A stretch of DNA of 64,000 nucleotides from Carposina sasakii (Eukaryota; Arthropoda; Insecta; Lepidoptera; Carposinidae), in assembly GCA_014607495.2 (NCBI GenBank), contig CP053163.1:8474716-8538715 (forward strand), given 5' to 3'. The notes under the pieces are model-generated. The model saw nothing but the letters and a program-made list of their open reading frames with translations. It ran no database searches and was not told the origin of the DNA. Below, piece after piece: positions 12,640 through 24,915 of this stretch. The position numbers were made by a program, and so were the translations under genes. Position 1 is the first letter of the stretch. Each line of letters opens with the position of its first letter.

Positions 12640-15189
12640 CTAAAATAAACATATCTACACACATAGCACAGCATTGAAAAGGAATGTATGGTACAACCGA
12701 ATAGTTTTCCGGACCGGACAAAACAGCCGAGGAAATCATAACCACGACCCATGTCCCATTTTCAATACGGCAAATGGTTATGAAGTAAATACAAAACTAA
12801 TATCCGGACGGAGGTTCTTATATGTGAAAACATGTTATGGAGCACGTGTATTTTATGTGAAAATATAAAACCTTCGCAGAAACAAACCTCGTGCATGCAC
12901 ATAACCGTGCCTACAATATATCGTTTCAAAAATATAGGACTTAGTAAGGTCACAAATTATCTGCTATGTGTCTGAAAAGGATAATAGCGGTTACTTTTGA
13001 GGTACAAAATGTGATTTTTTTAAAAATCGTTTATGTGTCTATCCATTTCATAAGTACATATACATGAAACACATAGTAAACATATGGTAGTAAGTTGAAT
13101 GTACTTACTTATCTAATAAGAAAAAAGTGCTAAGGCTAACTTATTTCTACAAGAGATTATTTTCAGAATACCTTCGTAATTTCGTGTTCTGTAACGTTGG
13201 CTCCTTATTGTCTTTCTGTCCTACATACCTATAATTTGTTCGAGCCCAAACAATTGTAGCGGCACACCATAAAAATGTACCTACCCAGAAAGCCCTTAAA
13301 TTGAATTAAGAAGGTAACAGGAAACTACAGCGGATAAGAGAGATACTAAAGGATAATAGTACCAATTTCTGTCACATAAAGTTCTACAAACTTGGATAGA
13401 AATTCTATAGAAAATGTTGCGTATAAAAGCATAAATTTTATAAAAACTAGGATATACTTATTTGTTATCGCTTATAACAAAACATACCTAGAAGGAAGGA
13501 ATTTATCCTAAGTTTATTACATGTAAATATTGTATATTGGTATGTCGGTTAATATAACAGATTTCTTTATACAGGTAAACTCGATTTCTGAGATTTCTAG
13601 CTGAAAAATGTGTTACCAATAATTCACGGTTTTATTCACAAAAATTTCGAATAACACTGATAATATTACTAATATTACATTAGGTAGGTATAAAAGTTTA
13701 ACATAGAATGAGATTGTGATCCGAGCATAACTTTATGCCCACATGTAGTAGATATTGAATAGGTCATTGTTTCCTTTTATCCTAGCGTAGACTATACTGG
13801 CACAATCATGTCGATGTCACGACCAAGCTGTGACTTTTTACTTGGAAATGTAATCAAACTAATAGATGATTTGAAGCTTGTGCATGCTTGTATGACTTAT
13901 CATTCTTATGATGAATCTATTTATATTTTCTTTCTTGTACCGTACCCTACTCAATACACACAGTAAATAAATGTTAAACTGACATAACCAGAACCGACAT
14001 TTTCAAAATTATTTTCATTTACCACAACTAATCCACCTCAACGTCAATCGATGAATAGCTCGCAATCTCCGACTGCCATCTACATTTAATTTATCTTCGA
14101 ATCTGGCCGTATTTCTGTGTACACAAAAGCGGTCCCCAAGGAGGCCGAGTTTGCATAGAGGAAAGCTATGGCTGCCAATACTCGCGTTCCTGGCAACTCT
14201 ATAGAAACAATAACTGGCAATATTATCACCCGGCCTTCATAAACACCGTTTATGTCTTTATCGACACGGGCCGGGTCGCATCGTAAATTGACGTCACTCG
14301 GTGTAATGTCGTATTATTTCTTCGTAATACGCCTTCGTCTTGCTCACATGTTGACCGATTTAGGACTTTTATCTCCGCTTGCTTATGGGTGGCGTAAAAT
14401 GAAAGTAACGGCTGTGTTAAGGTGCATTTAGCAGATATTTATATCTGAGGAAGCTATTTAACTGCTATAGATAAATAACTACAGCAAATATCCTTCCTTA
14501 TTGGCAATCGGGTAAAAAGACTGAACTTGGTTACGATGTGAATCACTTTAACTACTAGGTACCTACACATTAGATGAGAGTCTAAGCTTACGTAGTACCT
14601 ATGTTATGTACTTAGTACCTATATTTTAGTATTTATTTGACGGTACTTATATATACACTTTGCTATGTAATACTAGTAGTGAGTGATTGATAAACACAAG
14701 AGCAAATATAATCCGCAAACAATACCATAGATCACCAAACATACTAAATAAACACAATATCTAAACCAAAGGATGAAGATCGATACCGCCCGTATTTCTC
14801 ACGGGTCCCTATAGGATGGAGATTCACAAAGTTTACATCAGTCATGTAGTATACATTGACGGATTGTACTGTAGGTGTGTTTCTGTTTAGTAATATATCA
14901 AGTATTTGGTCCTCGAGAAACATATAGGAAAATACCTAGTAGGGTGTCTTTGTTGAATCTACGTACTCTCTACAGGTCACTAATTAATCCTATTCCAACT
15001 CAAATTTTATATAGTACCTACTAGCGGGCGCCTGGTGTCTATACATACTCATTAAAAGTTTTTTTTATTCCTACGGCATACAAAGAACACATCCTATAAA
15101 TTTCAGGTTTCTACGATCAACGATTTTTTTACTGTGACTTGAAATCACACGTTTATTTTTCCAGATAATATGGAAAAATCCTAAACAAC
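12640..15189. other. Intergenic, no recognised gene
   Basis: Only short ORFs. The interval 14030-14400 has a more even base composition and few repeat words (for example CCGGCCTTCATAAACACCG), so it may be unique or conserved non-coding DNA. That is inference only. Confidence 0.4.
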
Positions 15190-15573
15190 TAAAGGTGGGT
15201 TCCTACGGTCCGTGATATTGCAGACGGACGCGGACGCGCCGACGGGTACGGACGAACGCGCACCACGGACGAGGCTATCCCACGGTGCGTGCCCGTCCGT
15301 GGTCGTCGGCGGTCTGGGCCGAAATACGTGGAAGACTTTACGTTGCAAGTATCGTAGTGATAAATTAAACCTTAGGCTATATCAAAGGTGTAGAATCGCG
15401 CTAACTGAAAGAAAATACTTTCAAAGTAAAAAAGTATTTTTTTTGCCAGCGGGATTATACCTTATTGAAATAAGGACTATTTTCTCTGAAATACTTTAGT
15501 ACCTAGGCATCAGCGCCCGGTAACCCATGGAATACTTGAAGGTATTTATTTTGTAGCACGATTATGTTCTTTA

Positions 15574-15796
15574 TTCACTATGGATGCGCCCACCACCGGG
15601 CCCTACACCCTCCACTGACCCTCGGATCTGATAACTCATAACTGCGAAAACAGGCACTTGCACTAATTACAATCGCCACGCGAAACCAGACCCGAGCACT
15701 GGCGATTGTAGTTAGTGCAAGTGCCTGTTTTCACAGTTATGAATTATCAGATCCGTGGGTCAGTGGAGGGTGTAGGGCCCGGTGGTCCATAGTGAA
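15574..15796. mobile_element. Foldback element, about 100-bp arms
   Basis: The left arm (15574-15678) and right arm (15700-15796) are near-perfect reverse complements. Paired words include TTCACTATGGA, CACCGGGCCCTACACCCTC, TCCACTGACCC, CAGGCACTTGCACTAA and ACAATCGCCA. The loop is about 21 bp. It lies inside the Harbinger-like element. Confidence 0.8.
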
Positions 15797-16077
15797 TGTT
15801 TGAACTTCCGAATCGTAACGCCTTATACAATTTCATTTATGTTCTTTATGTCTAAGAAAACTAGGATAATATTTCTATAAAAACCTTATTCACAAGTTGT
15901 TTGTTTACAGTACATACTTTTACTCGAAATAGTTTGAAGCACGACTATAAGCTCCTTTTGAAGATTGTATGAAAATTCCTGAGTATACATGTGATTTCGG
16001 ATCTCAAATTTTGTGGATAGGTTCTCTATAGTGGGCTATTTACATAGCTTTTCGCTTAACATAACCTTTTTGGTATA

Positions 16078-16449
16078 CAGGATGTTTTTCGTTGCCACCC
16101 TTAACGAAGGTACGTACATCTATACATCAAATTAAGTAAGTTTATGCCGAAAAAAATGCTGGGAAACGATGTAAATTTTTTTTATTTTTTTTTATTACTT
16201 TATCGGGCGAAATTTATAGTGCCCAGTGTTTATACAAATTTTTTGTTAGACAGATATTTATTATTTATCGTGAAAAATCTTGCTAACGCGTCAGCATTAA
16301 TGCAGAAAACCGTAGTCTATTTACTCAACTTTGGACCCTAATATTTTGCAAACCAGACATTTCCCAGGTATGCCTCCCATGGAGAAAAATCATCGTGATG
16401 ATGAGATTCCGTAGTTTTCGGGAACGTTGACGACTAAAAAATCACCCAG
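16078..16449 (-). mobile_element. Mariner-like MITE, copy 2 of 3
   Basis: It starts CAGGATGTTTTTCGTTGCC and ends GACTAAAAAATCACCCAG, the reverse orientation of copy 1. Internal words TTTACTCAACTTTGGACCC and CATTTCCCAGGTATGC match copies 1 and 3. It is nested within the 15193-17386 element. Confidence 0.75.
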
Positions 16450-17389
16450 TACACATACAAGGTGTGTGTGACAGCCAGGCAAATACTGAATGAAACACTG
16501 AACACTGACGACAGTGTTATTACTCCCTATTCCAATCCTGTGACTATTTAAATTAGCTTATTTGGTTATTGTGTGATACAAGTACATTGCTGTTTTATAA
16601 ATCACTTGTGACTATCCAATGGGGTTCATTAGTATTTTGAAATTTTTGGGACTTTCTTTTCGAAAATCATCCATAGGTTAAAATTTTGTTTTTAAGTCAT
16701 TATCTAAGGCCTCTAGCTACACAATTTTTTTCCTGAAAAATGGAAAAAATGCCGGAAAAATTTCGAATCCTAAAATTTTCTGTGGTTTTCGCCTCAGAAT
16801 CATGGTCTGAAGTCGCCATATCAATATTTGCCTGGCTGTCACAAACACCCTGTATAGGTAAATTACTGTTAAAGGCTTATGCAAGTTGTAATGTGTAATT
16901 TTAATGTGTTGTGAAGTGTATAAAAGCACCTTTCCTAAAAAAACCGTAATCGCTGTTACCTCAAGTAAGATTAGGGAAAGTTTAGTATTCCAATAATAAA
17001 ACTATTAGGTCTTGAATAAAGTAGCATTTTTTTATATCTGGGCAAATACTAAAAAATTCAGAAGTGTATTCAAGGGCGAGTGTACGAGTATTCAAAAATG
17101 CCATTAGACTACTATACTACCACAATCGCTATTGCATCCATGCAGCCGTCGACTTGGTCGTCAATTTTTATGTGGTCGCCTATAGACATCTCCGCACGAG
17201 CACGCACGAGCGCGCACCGCGTCTGAAGCTATCCATTCGCCATGGATCGGGCGCACCGCCACGGACGTGTCTGCAATTACCACGGACGACCCTATCCCAT
17301 ACATTTATCACCACGGATCTAGACGCACCGAGACGGACGCGTCTGCATTACCACGGAATCCGCTAACGGACCGTAGGAACCCACCTTAA

Positions 17390-19020
17390 GGAATGTTCAT
17401 GCAATCTTGATGTGATGTTGCGACTCATATGTTGTGGTTAGCTAGGATGCACCACAGAGTACTTTATTATATGCGGATAGATATACCTGTATAGGTATAG
17501 AATACTATACAAAATTGCACTACACGTACTAAAGCTACCACATGTATTTACATTACACAGTATCACAAACAGAGAAGCCAATACGACCTATTTGACTCAG
17601 ATACACTGTTATATAAATAATAGGACCAATACAATGCAATTACGTTCTCGTTGAGAATCGATTTATACTATCTCCAATAATCTCGATGTGTCGGTTATGT
17701 GGTACGAGTATGGTGTAAACGCATCGACCGCAGATATCATCTGGCAACTGGATCAGCGAGCGATATAATACCTATATATCGAATAAGCATCAAAATCTAA
17801 TAGTGACATTATATTATAAACGCAATCCCGCTAGGAGCAGCCAACTGAACTGGCCATATTCTATGGAAGGTGGATTTGTTTCAAACCAAGACTAATAACA
17901 TAGTTTACTAAATCTTAATAGCTTATCTTATTCGCTGGTAAATTAGTAACTTTTATACTACTTAGGTACTTACATATGGAACTGGATATGCCCATTCTAA
18001 GCTATCAAAACCATAATTCGAGAGACTACTTTGACAGTTAATTTTGCACAAGTGTTGCCATGGTCAGGGTAATCCAGTTTGTATCGATATTTTAAAAATA
18101 CAGATTGGTATTTTACGTATATATTTTTTTATTAAAACAATCAAATTGTTAATTAAGTTACAGTGCGAGGTATAATATTACAATACAATTCAAGAAAAAT
18201 AGTTGTTTGTATTTTTGGCGTTCGTAATATTAATTATAGCATCACTTTTACGGATGTTTTTGCAATTCGTACAACAGTACCTATTGGGTTCCAACATGAG
18301 CACTTATTCTTCATTTGGAATTAAAATTAACTATAATTATGAAATTTTGTCAATTTAAACAATTTATACAGCACTTATTTGATTATTCTTCGACATTCAA
18401 CATGACTATAACGTCAATTAATTTCTTCTAATTCTTAACTATCTGTACTTAGTTGTCAAATTAGTCTTAGAGAGTAAGTATATTCTTTGAATTAGTCTCT
18501 CGAATTATGGTTTTTAGTACATATAACTGATAATTTTACATCTAGTCTCGCTAAACATGGTTCTAAGATCTCATTTATAATCCTGCATTATGGCTACCTT
18601 TTTTCGGAACGTATCTGTGTGTATACTTACTTACATATATTCTAATATAGCAGCCCGCGGTTCCGGCTTCGCTCGGATATTCGACTTTTACAGCTGTAGT
18701 TATGAAAATAGAAACTCCTTCCAATTCAAAGTGATAATAATCGATATTTACCGTAATTTTTTTTTTCAATTTTCAATAAAGAATGCGATGTTTTGACAGT
18801 ACCACTATTACCTACATATATTCTATTTCTTTTTAATTAGATAATTAAATTTTTAACATCAATATTTACAGTAAGTAATGAAAAACCTTTCTTTACCTAA
18901 GTATCTTATTTATTTTAACCGTACCTATTTTTTACTACCTAGGTTTCTTTGTACAAAATTATTATTATTTAAAATGAATCACATAAATTAAATTTAAAAA
19001 ATCAACATAAATTAAATTTT
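17390..19020. other. Intergenic, no recognised gene
   Basis: Very AT-rich. The right edge (about 18970-19030) holds two adjacent near-copies of CATAAATTAAATTT followed by AAAAATCAA. No coding signal. Confidence 0.5.
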
Positions 19021-19035
19021 AAAAATCAATTGTAA

Positions 19036-19262
19036 ACTTGAAACGAAGCGCCGCGCCGCGCCGCACTGAAAATTTTATAATTCGACACAACCATACGTTG
19101 TCTGCCCTCACGTGTCTTCCCGTTCGGGTCGCGCACCTCAACATGAGCCCACCCCCACCACCGCCGTCGCCGCCGCCGCGCGCCGCCACCCGCCGCCATT
19201 CTTTGCGGACCGACCGATGACACAACGACGGAACTCAGCCGCCGCCGCCGCCATCTCTGCCC
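19036..19262. other. GC-rich island, candidate promoter or first exon
   Basis: About 225 bp of strongly GC- and CpG-rich sequence in AT-rich DNA, with CCG/CGG runs at 19150-19200 and 19228-19250. In insects such patches are often 5' ends of genes. On the minus strand an ATG near 19270 opens an alanine-rich frame; on the plus strand a short proline-rich frame exists. Neither is convincing as protein. No gene body was found nearby. Confidence 0.35.
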
Positions 19263-19269
19263 TCGGCAT

Positions 19270-20548
19270 TGTAAATGCTCTTGTGTATTAAATTAACATA
19301 AAAGTGTTGATATGTATATATTCGGAATTCTCATTTCATCAGCTTTAATTTGATATGCATTTTGTTTTATGTTTATTGGTCTTATGTCGGTAGGAACATC
19401 GAGTAATTGAAAAATAAGATATTTCGTAAATTAAACTTGAACACCACTAAAATCGTTATTGTGGCTAAACCTTAAAGGATAGACATATGCTATCGCAGAC
19501 TTTTTTATAGAACTTTTTGAGAAGAATAATTCCCCCATACATTGTTATTCTGTATTTTGAGTTATTTCAGCAGCGCACGCAATGCAAGCCTAGCTCGTTT
19601 TTCTTCCGTCCGTCTGATAACTGTTACGATTACTCTAATAATTTCTTAAGTAGGTACACCTAAATTATACACCTATAGAATCCCTGGAATGTCTTCTTTC
19701 CATTATTGAAAACCGCATAGCTATTGATATAGTAGTTTTTGAGATCCTAGGTAACAAACACATTTTGGGCGCCCTTCGCAACTTCATTTTATACTATGTA
19801 TAGAAATAGAAGAAGATAGAAGATAGATAGATATTAATAGTGTTTAAATTAGGTTTAATTTAAACTTTAAAACTGGCTAATACCTACCATAGTAAATTAA
19901 TATCAAATTGTAGATATCCCCTTTAATTTAACGTCCTTTACTAAGGGGGTATCCAAACAAATGAAGTCGCATGTGTCGCTATATCGCTATTTATAAAATA
20001 AATATCGTAACACCGATCACCTTCTGTAGAATATAAAATTCTATCTACCGAAGTGGCTACGAGTACAGCTTCATGGCTCTTGTGATAATCCTTATAAGCT
20101 TGCGTCTCTTTTTCATTTCAAATGTAAACCGTTATTATCGGAAAAGCATAAAAGTTTCAGGTCCGTAAATTCGTGACTTCATATATAGAAGCGTGCGACC
20201 GAAACGTTACATGTACCTATAAATAAACATCAACGGTTTATTTCCTTTCATTTTACATTGATGTTACAGTTTCTTCTGAAGAAAGGCAATAAATGTGGCA
20301 GGGAAGTATGTATATCCTTAATTATTCTTTTATGAAAGCTTAGACTCACATTATTTACTTCTACAGCTTTATTTCACCAGGCGAACATGGCAGCGCGACT
20401 AGTCGCTGCTACCAACAAAATGTATACAGCGCTATGGAGAATTACTAACCAACTTGCGCGAATAATTTTGCGGCTCTTCCACTTCTTCCTGTAGAGCCGT
20501 ATGGTGTCTAATTGTATGGTGTGTCTTGTGATGTGATGGATACATACA
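19270..20548. other. Intergenic, no recognised gene
   Basis: AT-rich sequence with only short, unconvincing ORFs and no assigned repeat. Confidence 0.5.
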
Positions 20549-20556
20549 ATATACAT

Positions 20557-20743
20557 CAGTGGTTCCCAAAGCGGTCTATGTGGACCCCCAGGGGTCCACA
20601 AGGGACTCGATAGGGGTCTACGTTGGCGTGAAAAAATGGGATTTCACAATTAATTTGTATGTGTTGTAAGTATGTAGGGGGTCCACCAGAACCAGTTAAC
20701 TTTTGAAAGGGGTCTATGAAAAATGTAAGTTTGGGAACCCCTG
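20557..20743. mobile_element. hAT MITE
   Basis: The ends CAGTGGTTCCCAAA and TTTGGGAACCCCTG are inverted repeats of the classic hAT form. Flanks are ATATACAT (20549-20556) and ATATACAC (20744-20751), an 8-bp target duplication with one change. The element is 187 bp and non-coding. Confidence 0.85.
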
Positions 20744-20751
20744 ATATACAC

Positions 20752-23499
20752 CCTCGCTTTCTTCCACTGTGCCGGAGTGTCTTCACGAGATGACGTAACG
20801 AGACAAGTACGTACGAACTTAGTACCCCTACGTAAAACTAGTCACCTGGCATAAAACCTATAACCACTACGGCAGAGAGCCGTAATACATTTATAGGTCA
20901 CTAGAAAGGTTCAACATTAATTATAATCATGCATAATTACAGCACAATACGGCCTTGTGATGAAACGTTTTCCAATAACGAGGCCATTAAAGCCTCTCCT
21001 TCGCTAGAAAGCTGGAAAATTCACACTTTCTTGGTTTAAAAGGCCCCACCATTCATCAAATGTTCTAAATAATTAATGACGTATTGAACATTGTTTCCAA
21101 ACAAATAGAATTAATTTTTGAACAGGATATTAATGCGATAATAACGCCTACCATCAAAATAGAACATTAATCATACAAGGGTAATAATAACTTGTGAAAA
21201 GTTAATTTTTACGAGTGATTTTCGATGTTTTGTTCATTTGAATAAAGGGTATTTCTTTCACTCAGGGTTATATATTTATTCTATCAGACCTAACTTAATG
21301 GTAACATTTCCTTTAAAAACACTTGCTTGAGATATGGTACTCGTATGGTAATACTTTGTTTTCTTTAACATATGAGTTATTGTTCAATGGTTGAGACTTG
21401 AGGGTGATTGAAGTATGAATTAATCATATATGGGGGTAAGTCTCAATCTTGCCTTAAACTAATAGCTTTCCACTTTTTTCAGCCAGAGTAAAGAGTACTA
21501 AAGTAATTAGTACTCGTAAACTGAAGAACTCTAAATAATCCTTTACTTGCATCTGTTCTATCGATGATTTGACAATAGAACAACCGCTAACAAATTATCC
21601 TAGTACCTACTACTGAATAGCTGACATTGATGGCATACAACATTAAAGAAGAGATGCATGTACAATGGCAAGCTTATCTCTACCAGAGATCTCTTCCAGC
21701 AAGCCAAGCAAGTTTTTAAAATTTTGATTATTTTCTAACGAGAGGAACCACGGATGATAGTGATAAATGGATGAAGAGTACATACTACATAGATATTCCG
21801 CCGACCCCATGTGAATGGGAATCAGGGCTAGAGGAAGGATCTCCTTGTGTACTGACATATCATTGTGTCTTAAATTTCTGGTTTTTTAAATTAAAATAAA
21901 CGAGTGTTATGTACATACCTGGAATTACCCATAATTGTTAGGTATGTATTTGTTAGGTCAGAAAATTTTCTTTAATCTGGAGTAAGACACAGACGTTAAT
22001 TAATTAAAGAGATCCAGACTAGGCGATAAAATTACTAGCAATAAAATAAGTACTTAACATCTTATTTATTGCTAGAAGCTGACCATATACCCAAACTTAC
22101 ATACAAGAGTATGGAATTCAAACAAAAACGGAAATGGGTCAAACTATACCAAGCTTAAGAACAAAGGCGTCTTGAGAAGCGAAAAGTTTGTAATCAAAGT
22201 ACCTAATCCACCTGAACACGTTTTGAACTCAATATATAACGCTAAGACCTGCAATATGTTACACGAAGAACTTGCATTTGTACTTATTGGTGAAATATAT
22301 AGGTATGGGAGTAAAAGCAAAGTAACGCTCATTATTAAACTAGGAGCACTATTGCATGAGACTAGCAAAGAGCATCTTTGCTTTTTGCATTTTAGCTAAA
22401 ACTACTTTTACTCTACAAAAAGCGAGGAGTTTTGCGTCTGTCACAAAAGCCTTTAATATTTTCTATGGTAACCTTTTACTGTACTGGTATTTTATGTAAC
22501 ATACCTAACATATCGGTACATTGTACATTTGATCGCAAGTAAAATACAAGGGTGTTTTTTGGTCAGGTAAATTCTACTAGTTTGGAAGTCCTAAACGGGT
22601 TTCGCTGTTAATAAAGTTTTTACGTATAGCATGGCACGTGTTCTAGTGTTTTAATTGCTGAGATAAAACATTTTAATTCGTGCCACAATGTTGTTTATGG
22701 AAAATTCGTTTCATGATGTATGTCCCTACCCACACGATATACCTAGTTTGTAATTAGTAGAAAAGACGAGTGTGTATTGTATGTTTCTTTCGTCTTGCCT
22801 GTTTATGATATCATCACATTCTTGTCAATGATTTAATTGATCATAGTTCTTGTTCTTGGCAAACTATTTATGTACTTAGGCCTGAGTGTCGATTGGCGAA
22901 TAATTTTAATTATACTTGTCAATTATAAACTAGAAAATTGCTGCTCTTACATAACAACTTGTGTAGTCTTGATAACCCTCGTTCCCCATGATATGTTAGT
23001 AACAGAGGTCCAAACTAACGATAATTGTTCAGCAGTTACAATACTTATCAGGATTCACGACCGCCAGCGAACATCGCTTAAGAGTAAAATAAAAGTTTTA
23101 AACGCCTAACTCTGAACTGTGGAGGGTAGATGATAAAAGTTTGTGTCCCCTGTGGCCATTAGACAATGTTTTCTGGGTCGTAGGATGTTTTTGGGTTAAT
23201 TCTTCGTGTTTCCACCGATAAGTACTGTACTGTCTTATTATTACACATGGCTGAAAACAACTTTGCTTAAACAAAATACAGATAAACTTATCTCGTTTAG
23301 TTTACAAGTAATTACATTTTGTATACACTGCTGGCGATGGGTGATAATGGGGTGGGTCCGGTTGTGGCCCAGATAGATTGAATCTATTGGTGTCACGTCG
23401 CTCATATACCTCCAGCCATATGCTGTGTTGCTAGTTTCACAAAAGTTATATTTAGCTTCAAACTTCTAAGCTTAAGGTATTTCGGACGTCCACCAAGTG
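20752..23499. other. Intergenic, no recognised gene
   Basis: AT-rich. Several ORFs of 70-90 codons occur (for example 22172-22399 plus and 22837-23109 plus) but have no recognisable motif, no splice context and overlap ORFs on the other strand. Confidence 0.5.
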
Positions 23500-24177
23500 G
23501 TCGACCTTTTCTCGGATGATTTCACAGGTTTTATTATAGTTTTGGGTAGGCCGTCTTTCGGCATCTCATTCAGGATTATTTCGACCTAACTTTATAATGC
23601 GTGGTGCCGGCATTGCCGCGTGGTGCCGGCAGAGTAGAGTTTGTACCACCCCATGCCTGCCCGTGGATATCGTACGAGGCGATTAGGGTTTACGGGAGGC
23701 GGGCAGCATTGCCTCCCGTGCTCACAATAGTCCATAAATCAGACTGCGGTCACCAACCCGCCTGCCCAGCGTGGTGACTATGGGACAAAAACTCCCCTGT
23801 GGCAGTAGCCTTGTGGCGTGCCCTGGGGGAGGCCCACGTCCAGCAGTGGACTGCAATAGGCTGAAGAAGAATAACTTTCTAATGTTTGTTTGGAGGCTAT
23901 TTATTTGAGGAAAGCCACAGACGGGGCCGATGTTTGTTTTTATGGCCCTTTGACGGTTTACCTTGCTTAGCTTGTGGTGCGCAGTAAGACTTGGCATGCA
24001 CATGGCTATGCTGGCAGCTCTACGTTCAGAGTCCTTCTTGAATTGCTTATGTTTCAAATCATTATTATTTTCCATCTCATCTTTATGCTTCAGAAACCTA
24101 GTTATTTTCAGCAATTTCTCTCTTTCCAAATTTCCAATGCGGAATTTATCTTGTTGCTGGTCATGGTTTTTCTTCAT
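23500..24177 (-). pseudogene. Unrecognised ORF interrupted by a retroposon
   Basis: From an ATG at 24177 the minus strand reads about 98 codons of a lysine- and asparagine-rich, partly coiled-coil-like sequence (starting MKKNHDQQQDKF) before running into the GAT-tailed retroposon at 23872. If the retroposon and one 12-bp target copy are ignored, the frame would continue only a few codons. I do not recognise the family. It could be a decayed gene, part of an old mobile-element protein, or chance. Confidence 0.3.
23600..23872 (+). mobile_element. GAT-tail family retroposon with target duplication
   Basis: Same family as 9082-9339: GTGGTGCCGGCAGAGTAGAG near the start, GGCCCACGTCCAGCAGTGGA near the end. 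Flanked by AACTTTATAATG (23588-23599) and AACTTTCTAATG (23873-23884), a 12-bp duplication with one change. The first about 15 bp are duplicated (GCGTGGTGCCGGCA twice). The tail is GAAGAAGA rather than GATGAT. Confidence 0.75.
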
Positions 24178-24617
24178 TTCGAATGAGTTATCTACCTACC
24201 TACTACTTATGTTGTTTAAAAAAACTTTTTTATTTAGCTTAGGTATATGCTTAAAATTAATTTAATGTAATTAAAATGCCTAGATATATAGAACATAACG
24301 ATGTTAACCGATCAAAGTCATATCGAAGTACATATTTGTGTTATCGATGTTTGGATAGTTTAAAGTTTTTTTAAAGAGCATTTTCTTGAGCAATTCTACT
24401 GAAATACGAAATCGTAAAATTGTAAAGAGCAAGTAGAGAAACTAGTTAAAATACAAATGAAAACTACGATAAAAGAAAATATACAAAATGCCATTGATTT
24501 ACCATTATATATTTACAATAAGAACATACCTACTCTACAATCTATATATTTTACACACTGTAATTCACTGTATTTATCATATTATCAATCATATTTATCA
24601 TAATAGCCTTATAAGTA
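24178..24617. other. Spacer and probable desaturase 3' UTR
   Basis: AT-rich, no ORF. The part next to 24618 should include the 3' untranslated region of the minus-strand desaturase. No unambiguous AATAAA signal was chosen. Confidence 0.4.
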
Positions 24618-24915
24618 TTAACCAGTACCTCTTAACTTCGATTTTGAGCTGCTATCAATAGTAGGCAAGGGAAAATGAACGGGAGTGCCGTCACCTAATC
24701 TGTTAGCTATAGAGTTGATCATCTCCGGGGTCGCTTCTCTAAGGTCGTACGCCCAGCCGATTTTCTCGAAGAATCTTATGAACTTAGTGGCTAAGTTCAG
24801 AGAGTCGAAATGTTCGGCCGCCTTATAGTCGTAGGGGAATGCGTGGTGATAGTTATGCCAACCTTCTCCGAGGGTACAGGTCGCTACGAAACGATTCTCG
24901 GCTGGTAGAAGAGTC
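24618..24915 (-). CDS. Desaturase exon 5 (histidine box 3, stop)
   Basis: 298 nt, last 99 codons. Contains the LPAE signature, GEGWHNYHHAFPYDYKA and a hydrophilic tail ending KLRGTG then TAA at 24618-24620. Confidence 0.93.

Larger units (their letters stand above)
15193..17386. mobile_element. 2.2-kb Harbinger-like non-autonomous element
   Basis: The left end AGGTGGGTTCCTACGGTCCG (15193) is matched by its reverse complement CGGACCGTAGGAACCCACCT at the right end (17386). Both sides are flanked by TAA (15190-15192 and 17387-17389), a 3-bp duplication typical of PIF/Harbinger. Subterminal regions are packed with CGGACG/CGTCCG words. No transposase ORF was found. It contains a foldback (15574-15796) and a mariner-like MITE (16078-16449). 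Confidence 0.75.

Noticed and set aside
22172..22399. 75-codon plus ORF with a protein-like start
   Set aside because: Antisense ORF of equal length overlaps it, and I recognise no family.
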